Assembly (NCBI GenBank): GCA_041742255.1
Contig: JBGSIZ010000350.1
Span: forward strand, 1 to 28,232
Source: JBGSIZ01 sp041742255
Lineage (GTDB): Bacteria; Pseudomonadota; Alphaproteobacteria; Rhodobacterales; Rhodobacteraceae
DNA length: 28,232 nt
Direction: 5' to 3'
The translations under genes were made by a program, and so were the position numbers. The notes below the pieces were generated by a model. The model worked only from the letters and a program-made list of their open reading frames with translations, made no database searches and had not been told where the DNA came from. Shown here piece by piece: positions 22,333-28,232 of the stretch; positions within the stretch are counted from its first letter, which is position 1; each line of letters opens with the position of its first letter.

Positions 22333-22886
22333 TTTGCGATGCTTTCTACCGTCAGATTGCCGTTGGTGTAGACGCAAATCTCAGCCGCAATCGCCATGGC
22401 GCGGCGCGCGATGGCTTCGGCGTCCAGATCGCTGTCCATAAGCGCCCGTGCGGCGGCGAGCGCGTAGTTGCCCCCGGACCCGATTGCGGCGACCCCGTGT
22501 TCGGGTTCCAGAACATCGCCCGCGCCAGTGATGACGAACAAGTCGGTGCCGTCGGTGACGATCAGCATCGCCTCCAGTTTCTGGAGGTATTTGTCGGTGC
22601 GCCAATCCTTGGCCAGTTCGACACTGGCGCGGGCGAGTTGGCCCGGTGTCGCCTCCAGCTTTTTCTCCAGCCGTTCAAGGAGGGTAAAGGCATCCGCCGT
22701 GGACCCCGCAAAACCTGCAACAACGTCATGCCCGCCGGGGGTCAGGCGGCGGACCTTGCGGGCCGTGCCCTTGATGACCGTCTGGCCCAGACTGACCTGC
22801 CCGTCCCCGGCCACGACCACCTTGCCGCCCTTGCGGACCCCGATGATCGTGGTGCCGTGCCAGCCGGGAAAATCGTTGTTTGCCAT
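22329..22886 (-). CDS. hslV: HslV (ClpQ), proteasome-like peptidase subunit
   Basis: HslV forms a double hexameric N-terminal-threonine protease with HslU. The 185-aa product reads MANNDFPGWHGTTIIGVRKG, so an 11-residue propeptide should be removed to expose catalytic Thr12, as in other alphaproteobacterial HslV (E. coli has only Met). VVAGDGQVSLGQTVIKGTARKVRRL and AGFAGSTADAF follow. The ATG at 22884-22886 is chosen over an opening at 22925, with AGGA about 8 nt upstream. It is the first gene of hslVU, preceded by a promoter-like sequence and the trxA terminator. Confidence 0.96.
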   Translation of the reverse strand: MANNDFPGWHGTTIIGVRKGGKVVVAGDGQVSLGQTVIKGTARKVRRLTPGGHDVVAGFAGSTADAFTLLERLEKKLEATPGQLARASVELAKDWRTDKYLQKLEAMLIVTDGTDLFVITGAGDVLEPEHGVAAIGSGGNYALAAARALMDSDLDAEAIARRAMAIAAEICVYTNGNLTVESIAK

Positions 22887-22914
22887 GGGTGCCGTCCTGT
22901 TGTGTGTCGGGGCC

Positions 22915-22943
22915 AATATGGACATGGCGCGAGGGGCCTACAA
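22915..22943 (-). promoter_or_regulatory. Possible promoter of hslVU, heat-shock-like
   Basis: On the minus strand TTGTAG (22938-22943), 17 nt, CATATT (22915-22920). The extended CCATATTGG around the -10 resembles alphaproteobacterial RpoH promoters, but the -35 is poor. It lies between the trxA terminator and hslV. Confidence 0.3.
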
Positions 22944-22948
22944 CCCGG

Positions 22949-22980
22949 ACAGCAAAAAGGGCGCCACCGGGGCGCCCTTT
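22949..22980 (-). terminator. Rho-independent terminator of trxA
   Basis: AAAGGGCGCC and GGCGCCCTTT are perfect 10-bp arms (22956-22965 and 22971-22980) with a 5-nt loop. On the minus strand the stem is followed by TTGCTG, giving a run of five T. It begins 20 nt past the trxA stop and separates trxA from hslVU. Confidence 0.85.
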
Positions 22981-23000
22981 GATCTGATGCGGGCGTTGGA

Positions 23001-23321
23001 TCAGATCAACGATTTGATCCAGTCGGCCAATGCGGCCTTGGGTGCTGCCCCGGCCTTGTTTGCCACGACCTCGCCACCCTTGAACAGGAACAGCGCGGGG
23101 ATGCCCCGCACGCCCATTTGCGCCGGAGAGTTCGGGTTGTCGTCCACGTTGACCTTTACGATCTTGACCTTGCCCGCCATTTCTTCGGACAACTCTTCCA
23201 GAGCCGGGCCGATCATCTTGCAGGGGCCGCACCATTCCGCCCAGAAATCGACCACGACGGGGATATCGGACTGGCGGACTTCGGCGTCGAATGTGGCGTC
23301 TGTGACTGCTACGGTTGCCAT
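23001..23321 (-). CDS. trxA: Thioredoxin 1
   Basis: A general cytoplasmic disulfide reductant, reduced by thioredoxin reductase. The 106-aa product has the active site WCGPC at residues 30-34 in VDFWAEWCGPCKMIGP, then the conserved GIPALFLFKGGE with the cis-proline. The ATG at 23319-23321 has a strong AAGGAG about 7 nt upstream; the longer frame to 23411 is not needed. A likely promoter overlaps the end of addA (23383-23411), and a clear terminator follows, so trxA can be a single-gene unit even though it lies downstream of addBA. Confidence 0.97.
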   Translation of the reverse strand: MATVAVTDATFDAEVRQSDIPVVVDFWAEWCGPCKMIGPALEELSEEMAGKVKIVKVNVDDNPNSPAQMGVRGIPALFLFKGGEVVANKAGAAPKAALADWIKSLI

Positions 23322-23382
23322 CGGTTTTCTCCTTGGCGCATTGTTTGAAGCGCGATGTTGGGTGTTGGTATGTTGGAGCCGG

Positions 23383-23411
23383 AAGGTAGGCATGGCCCCG
23401 GAGATGGTCAA
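23383..23411 (-). promoter_or_regulatory. Predicted promoter of trxA, overlapping the addA stop codon
   Basis: On the minus strand TTGACC (23406-23411), a 17-nt spacer and TACCTT (23383-23388). The TGA of the -35 hexamer is the addA stop codon. The -10 match is only 3 of 6. Confidence 0.35.
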
Positions 23412-26400
23412 GCCTGTGCGGCCCGCAACAGCGCGGCTGACGCAAGATCAGGCGGTATTGGCATCAATGTGGCCTGTGTTGTCCATAAAATAGCCGTTTC
23501 GATCCGGTGGTTTGGGTAAATCTGCGCCAACGCCGCAGCATAGGCCCCCATTTGCCGCAACAGACCTTCGGGGATGTCGTGCGCGGTGTCGGGCACCACC
23601 CGGTTGGATTTGAAATCAATCGCGGTGATGGTGTCTGGGCCGATCAACAGCCGGTCAATTGCGCCGTGGATGCGCCGCCCGTTCAGGTCTGGCAGGGTTG
23701 CCGTGATGTCCACCTCGGCGAGTGCTACGCCGGTGAATATGGCCGACAGAGCGGGCTCGGACAGAACCCCCAGCGCCTGTGCAATCAGTGCGTCCGTGTC
23801 CCCCAACAGCTGTGCATCGGGGTCGGCTTTCAACAAAAGCCGGGCGTGGGCGGCCCGGTTTTCGGGCGCTACGGGCGGCAGATGTTCCAGCAACAGGTGC
23901 AAAACCCGGCCCCGCATTAGTGCGGTGTCGGTGGCGTCCAGTCCGGGTTCGCCGGGCAAAACCTTGTCCCCGCCAAGGTCAGAGGGGGACAGCGCTTTGG
24001 TGGCGGTGTCTGGCGCGGGCACTGGCCCAAGGTCGGGCATGGCGGGCAGTGGCGGTTCCGGGGATTCCGGTAGGGCAAGCGGCAGGTCGTCCCAATCCAA
24101 CATAGCAAACCGCCGTGCTGGGCCGATTTCAGTGTCTATCATGGCGGAACCGAGGGTATCGAGTGCGCCGGATACGACCCCATACCAGCTTTTGTCGCCG
24201 TCATCGACGTCGCCTGCGGCCCCGACGATGAGCCATTTTTCCGCCCGCGTCATGGCGACATAGAGCAAGCGGCGGCTTTCTTCGGTTTGCTTTTCCATCT
24301 TGGCCGCGATCACGTCCGCCTCGGCCGGTGGCCGCACGGGCGCGTTGGACTTCCACAGGACGCCGCCGGCTGTGACCAGCAGTTCATCCCGCACCTCAAG
24401 CTGCCGCGACTGACATTCCGGCAGGAACACGATGGGCGCCTCTAGCCCTTTGGCCCCGTGGACGGTCATCACCCGGATCTGGTTGCTGGCGCTGTCAAGC
24501 TGTCGTTTGACCTCGACCTCCTCGGTCATGAGCCAACTGAGAAACCCTGTCAGGCTGGGCACGGCGGCGCGTTCATAGCTTTGCGCCTGCGATAACAGGC
24601 TGTCGATGCCGTCCTGCGCCTCGGCCCCCAGACGGGCCAGAAGGGTGCGCCGACCGTCGTGCCGGATCAGGATGCGTTCGATCAGGTCGTAGGGCCGCAA
24701 GAAATCCGCCTGTGTCCGCAGATCGCGTAGAATGGCGAGCGTTTCGGGGTGGTTAGTTGCCTGTCGGAGCGCCTGCCACAGCACCCTGCCTTTTGGCCGG
24801 GTGTGGGCCAGCGTGAACAGGTCCTGTTCTGTCCAGCCAAACAAGGGGGACCGCAAGGCGGTAGCAAGCGACAGATCATCCTCGGGCAGGGCCAGGAAAT
24901 TCAGCAATGCGGCGATGTCCCGCACGGCCAGTTCGCCGCCCAGTTTCAGACGGTCCGCCCCGGCGATGGGCAGGTTTGCCGCCTTGCAGGAACGGATGAT
25001 TTCCGCGAACAGGTCCGACCGCCGCTGCACAAGGATCAGAACGTCGCCCGCCCGAACCGGACGGCGCGCAAAGACGCCCGTTTTGCCTATCTCGACGGGG
25101 ATGGTTTCCGTGGCGATCATCCGCCCGATTTCCGCTGCGATATGCCGCGCCAGCCGGACGTTGGCCCGCGTGGGGCTGGGCCGGTCGATTGGGGTGCGCC
25201 AATCGGGGTCATCTTTGGCCACGGTTTCGTTTTCAAGAACGGGCCACAAGTCCACCCGGCCCGGCATCGCATCCTTGAACGCGATGTGCTGGATCGGGGT
25301 GTCGTCCAGACCCGCCGCGCGGTCCCCGGCAAAGGCCGCATCGACAACCCGCAGAATGGCGGGCGATGACCGGAACGAATGTGCCAGTTGCAGCGCGTTC
25401 ACCTGTTGCCCGATCCGGTTCAGTTCGCTGTCGAAATGCTGCCGCATCTGGTCAAATCCGGCGGGGTCGGCCCCCTGGAAGGAATAGATCGACTGTTTCT
25501 TGTCGCCGACCACAAAGATGGTGCGCCGACGGTCGGGCATTGCCCCTTCGCCTGCGGAAAATTCGCTGGCCAGCGCGCGGATGACCTCCCATTGGGCGGG
25601 GCTGGTGTCTTGGGCTTCGTCCACCAGTATGTGGTCGATGCCCCCGTCCAGCCGGAACAGCACCCATTGCGCCAGCCCGGGCGTTGTCAGCAATTGCCGC
25701 GCCTTGTTGATGAGATCGTCGAAATCCACCAGACCGGAGCCAAGTTTGCGCGCGTCGTAAAGCCGGACAAAGGCGTGCCCAAAGGCATAAAGTGCGGCAA
25801 GCCGGTCGCGGGCGGCGATGGCCAGCAGCTGGTCGTGTGCGGTCATGGTCCTGTCCATCCAGTCGTGCAGGTCGTCGATGAATGGCGCAAAGGACACGAC
25901 AGCGTTTTTGTGATTCGATTGCGGGTAGTTGGCGGATTTCGACGATTTCCGGTCGGCGTAGAGAAAGAGGGAAAAGACCGTTTCAAGGGTCTCGTTGTCT
26001 GGCGATTTGAGATCGAGGCCAAGAAGCGCGTCTATGAAAGTTTTATAGGATGCCGAAACATCTCCCCGGACCGCCTGCGCCGCCGCAACGATATCGGCCT
26101 CGTGTCCGGCGAAGGCGATGTCGAGCGCGTCCTGCCGTGTCGCATCGGGCGCCAGCCCCAAGAGTTGCGAAAGGTTTGCAGGGTCCGGCATTGTGCGGAA
26201 CGCATCCGACCGCCGCGCGATGTCTTGGGTCAGTTTCAGCAACCTGTCTTCGCCGGTCAGATACCGTGCGAGGGCGTCCAGAAGCGGCAGGTCCGGCCCG
26301 GTTGCCATGCCTTCCAGCACCTCGGCCCGAAGCCGTTCGGCGGCCCGGTCTTCCATTTCGGTGAACTGCGGGCTGACCCCGGCCTCGAGCGGGAAGCGCC

Positions 26401-26806
26401 GCAGAAGGCCGGAACAGAACGAATGGATGGTCTGCAACCGCAGACCCCCCGGTGTTTCGATCGCCTTGGCGAACAGCGTCCGGGCAAGGCGCAGGGTTTC
26501 GGGGGCGAACGGCCCGTCTTCGCCGATGTCACGAAGGGCGGCAGACAGCGCCGCATCGTCCAGCATGGACCACGCGGCAAGGCTGCGGAACAGGCGGTTC
26601 TGCATCTCGCTCGCCGCTGCTTTGGTATAGGTCAGGCACAGCACGTTTTGCGGATCGACCCCGCCCAGCAACAGACGAGCAACGCGGGCGATCAGCACCC
26701 GCGTCTTGCCTGACCCCGCGTTTGCCGACAGCCATGTGGAGGCGGTTGGGATCGACGCCTCGTTCTGGCGGCTGGTGGCGTCGGTGGCTTGATTGGTCAG
26801 GGTCAT
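23408..26806 (-). CDS. addA: AddA, helicase-nuclease subunit of the AddAB double-strand break repair complex
   Basis: AddAB resects double-strand breaks for RecA-dependent recombination, replacing RecBCD in alphaproteobacteria. The 1132-aa product is a UvrD-like SF1 helicase: Walker A NAGSGKT (residues 29-35), LTYTKAAASEM, LVDEAQDTSPAQW (Walker B), VVGDKKQSIYSFQGADP, TVHGAKGLEAPIVFLPE and LYVAMTRAEKW. It ends in a RecB-type nuclease domain with GRVLHLLLEHL and the catalytic IDFKSNR. ATG 26804-26806 overlaps the addB stop (ATGA) with AGGA about 7 nt upstream, so I prefer it to the opening at 26845. Length and motif order are those of the alphaproteobacterial type. Confidence 0.96.
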   Translation of the reverse strand: MTLTNQATDATSRQNEASIPTASTWLSANAGSGKTRVLIARVARLLLGGVDPQNVLCLTYTKAAASEMQNRLFRSLAAWSMLDDAALSAALRDIGEDGPFAPETLRLARTLFAKAIETPGGLRLQTIHSFCSGLLRRFPLEAGVSPQFTEMEDRAAERLRAEVLEGMATGPDLPLLDALARYLTGEDRLLKLTQDIARRSDAFRTMPDPANLSQLLGLAPDATRQDALDIAFAGHEADIVAAAQAVRGDVSASYKTFIDALLGLDLKSPDNETLETVFSLFLYADRKSSKSANYPQSNHKNAVVSFAPFIDDLHDWMDRTMTAHDQLLAIAARDRLAALYAFGHAFVRLYDARKLGSGLVDFDDLINKARQLLTTPGLAQWVLFRLDGGIDHILVDEAQDTSPAQWEVIRALASEFSAGEGAMPDRRRTIFVVGDKKQSIYSFQGADPAGFDQMRQHFDSELNRIGQQVNALQLAHSFRSSPAILRVVDAAFAGDRAAGLDDTPIQHIAFKDAMPGRVDLWPVLENETVAKDDPDWRTPIDRPSPTRANVRLARHIAAEIGRMIATETIPVEIGKTGVFARRPVRAGDVLILVQRRSDLFAEIIRSCKAANLPIAGADRLKLGGELAVRDIAALLNFLALPEDDLSLATALRSPLFGWTEQDLFTLAHTRPKGRVLWQALRQATNHPETLAILRDLRTQADFLRPYDLIERILIRHDGRRTLLARLGAEAQDGIDSLLSQAQSYERAAVPSLTGFLSWLMTEEVEVKRQLDSASNQIRVMTVHGAKGLEAPIVFLPECQSRQLEVRDELLVTAGGVLWKSNAPVRPPAEADVIAAKMEKQTEESRRLLYVAMTRAEKWLIVGAAGDVDDGDKSWYGVVSGALDTLGSAMIDTEIGPARRFAMLDWDDLPLALPESPEPPLPAMPDLGPVPAPDTATKALSPSDLGGDKVLPGEPGLDATDTALMRGRVLHLLLEHLPPVAPENRAAHARLLLKADPDAQLLGDTDALIAQALGVLSEPALSAIFTGVALAEVDITATLPDLNGRRIHGAIDRLLIGPDTITAIDFKSNRVVPDTAHDIPEGLLRQMGAYAAALAQIYPNHRIETAILWTTQATLMPIPPDLASAALLRAAQA

Positions 26807-28232
26807 ATGAGGTCCTGTGGCGCGATGTCGTCGGACATGTCCCATTCGCCGAACCGCGACAGATGGTCATAATCGGACGGTTGCCGATCCTGAAAATGCG
26901 CCAACCGCGCGGAATAGCCCCGATCCGGGTCTTGCCATGCCAGCAACAGCGATTTGAGGTCGTGCCAGAATTCACTGGGCGAAATGGTGTCCAGTGGGGC
27001 GTGTTCATTCTTGAGCTTGGACCCAAGCCCGATGAACATCGCGTCGGCCACGGGGCGTGCCCCGATATCCTTGAACGCGCCGCGTTCGATCATCGCGGCC
27101 TCGACAAGCAGTTGTTTGTCAAAGTGTTTTTGCTGCGCGGGTGTAGGGGCCGTGCCCGTTTTGTAGTCATAGATGACCGCGTTGCCGTCCGGGGTGAGGT
27201 CGATCCGATCTGCCTTGCCTTTGAGCGTCACATTCGGGCCGTCGCACAGAATCTCTCCCCATGCCTCAAATGCTGTGGGCGCGCCAAGCCTGCGCCGCGC
27301 TGTTTCGTCGGTCAGGAAATGATCGGCAAAACGGTCCACACTGGCCAGCCAGAGCCGCCGCGCGGTGGGCCACGGACATTCCTGTGTCAGCACGGTCTGC
27401 GCGATGTCCATCAGAGTGTTCCGCGCCGTAGGGTCATCGGGTGAAATGCCGGTTTTTACGAACACCTCCAGCACCTTGTGCAGGGCGGTCCCTTTCATCG
27501 GGGCGTCGGCGGAACCGACAAGGGGGTCGAGCGCAGAAAGCCCAAGCACCCGTCGCGCATAGACGGAAAAGGGGTCGCGGATCAGTTTGGCGATGTCCGT
27601 GACGGCGAGCGTCCGGGGGCGTGCCGCTACGGGCGGGCGAGGGGAGGGACGCTGGGCAGGGGACACCGGCGCATCCGGTTGCGACAATGCCTGTGCCGCC
27701 GCGATCCACCGGTTGCCTTCGGCCAAGGCGGCGTCGCGGGCGGCTATGCCCCCTTGGTCCTTTAGCCCCAACAACAGGCTGCTGAGCCGGTTGAGCCAGC
27801 GGGAGGGCACAGTTTCCGCCTCCTCGGACCGGATGGCCCGGCTGATCCAGACCTCGCGCCCGGCGACCGCCTGTTGATAATCATGCGCGGACAGACCGAT
27901 GCGGCGTTCGGGCAAAAGCAGCCCCGCCTCGTGCCGCATTTGACGGTTGAGCCACGGATCGGGCTGTGGCCGTTCGGGCCAGATGCCGTCGTTCATGCCG
28001 CCCAGAATGACGAGATCGGCGCATTGCACCCGCGCCTCGAGCGTGCCCCAGAACAGGATGTTGGGGTGGCCGGTGTCTGGGTTGCGCACCTCTTTGGTGC
28101 CTAGAATGCTGTTGAACAGGTTGGCGTAATCCACGCGACTCAGCGGACGGCCCGCGTCTGCCTGTGCCCGCAAATCCGCCACGGTGTGCTGCGCCTCGCG
28201 CCCGGCCGCCTGCGCCCAAAGGCCGTGAGGAC
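26803..28232 (-). CDS. addB: AddB, nuclease subunit of AddAB, C-terminal part (5' end outside window)
   Basis: AddB has an inactivated helicase-like N-terminus and a C-terminal RecB-family nuclease that cuts the strand opposite to AddA. The frame is open through the right edge of the window (codons before 28182 continue the family sequence), so only about the last 475 residues are seen. They include the helicase-like LVILGGMNDGIWPERPQPDPWLNR, then DPFSVYARRVLGL, the GTALHKVLEVF motif, and the nuclease core LTPDGNAVIYDYKTGTAPTPAQ with the DYKTG catalytic residues and a downstream QLLVEAAM. The stop TGA at 26803-26805 overlaps the addA ATG, a translationally coupled pair. Confidence 0.94.
   Translation of the reverse strand, partial: PHGLWAQAAGREAQHTVADLRAQADAGRPLSRVDYANLFNSILGTKEVRNPDTGHPNILFWGTLEARVQCADLVILGGMNDGIWPERPQPDPWLNRQMRHEAGLLLPERRIGLSAHDYQQAVAGREVWISRAIRSEEAETVPSRWLNRLSSLLLGLKDQGGIAARDAALAEGNRWIAAAQALSQPDAPVSPAQRPSPRPPVAARPRTLAVTDIAKLIRDPFSVYARRVLGLSALDPLVGSADAPMKGTALHKVLEVFVKTGISPDDPTARNTLMDIAQTVLTQECPWPTARRLWLASVDRFADHFLTDETARRRLGAPTAFEAWGEILCDGPNVTLKGKADRIDLTPDGNAVIYDYKTGTAPTPAQQKHFDKQLLVEAAMIERGAFKDIGARPVADAMFIGLGSKLKNEHAPLDTISPSEFWHDLKSLLLAWQDPDRGYSARLAHFQDRQPSDYDHLSRFGEWDMSDDIAPQDLI

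Noticed and set aside
22333..22377. N-terminal extension of hslU
   Set aside because: Lies in the hslV coding region; the ATGA overlap start at 22332 matches the family length.
22887..22925. N-terminal extension of hslV
   Set aside because: Would overlap the predicted promoter and add residues absent from the family.
25379..26713. 444-codon plus-strand frame opposite addA
   Set aside because: Typical antisense frame in GC-rich DNA; addA motifs are intact on the other strand.
1..28232. tRNA/rRNA genes, CRISPR arrays, insertion sequences, prophage or other defence systems
   Set aside because: None seen. Gene content is conserved core functions throughout, and no stretch has the repeat or composition signature of a mobile island.

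Overview
The window is a GC-rich, densely packed stretch of alphaproteobacterial chromosome. Gene content and order (rho-mnmE-mnmG-rsmG-parA-parB on one side of an origin, maf-aroE-coaE-dnaQ on the other, then secB/fxsA, a Tim44-type protein, mltA, smr, hslVU, trxA, addAB) and the protein sequences point to the order Rhodobacterales, probably the Roseobacter clade. This rests on recognised families and synteny, not on a database search. I see no rRNA, tRNA, CRISPR array, prophage or insertion sequence. Nearly everything is core housekeeping.

The main result is the chromosomal replication origin and partition region. A roughly 400-bp gene-free gap between hemJ and maf (13192-13591) has AT-rich segments, six DnaA-box-like motifs (one perfect, touching the maf start codon), two GANTC sites and one exact TTAA-N7-TTAA CtrA-type motif. 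I read it as oriC. parA and parB lie about 6-8 kb to its left. Two perfect 16-bp parS palindromes lie about 3.4 and 5.3 kb from it, one inside the rsmG coding sequence and one across the mnmG translation start. dnaA itself is not in the window, as is usual in alphaproteobacteria.

Layout. 1-1579: 3' part of mutS (+). 1598-3243: hrcA-grpE heat-shock operon (-). 3364-5817: rph-rdgB-hemW (+), with overlapping junctions. 5824-12608: rho-mnmE-mnmG-rsmG-parA-parB (-), a tightly linked run with a good promoter in front of rho. 12742-13191: hemJ (-). 13192-13591: oriC. 13592-16341: maf-aroE-coaE-dnaQ (+), every junction overlapping. 16338-17436: fxsA and secB (-). 17540-19767: timA-like, mltA and smr (+). 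19753-20973: MFS transporter (-). 21031-22886: hslV-hslU (-). 23001-23321: trxA (-). 23408-28232: addB (partial) and addA (-).

Flanking oriC, genes on both sides point away from it (rho to parB leftwards, maf to dnaQ rightwards), so they are co-directional with the replication forks. Functionally the window joins replication and segregation (oriC, parABS, dnaQ), DNA repair (mutS, addAB), nucleotide-pool sanitation (rdgB, maf), tRNA and rRNA modification or processing (mnmE, mnmG, rsmG, rph), proteostasis and redox (grpE, hrcA, hslUV, secB, trxA) and cofactor synthesis (hemJ, hemW-like, coaE, aroE). I found no convincing undescribed gene system. The items most worth a second look are cis-acting: the oriC architecture, the coding-embedded parS sites, and hairpins at convergent gene ends that carry stop codons in their loops.
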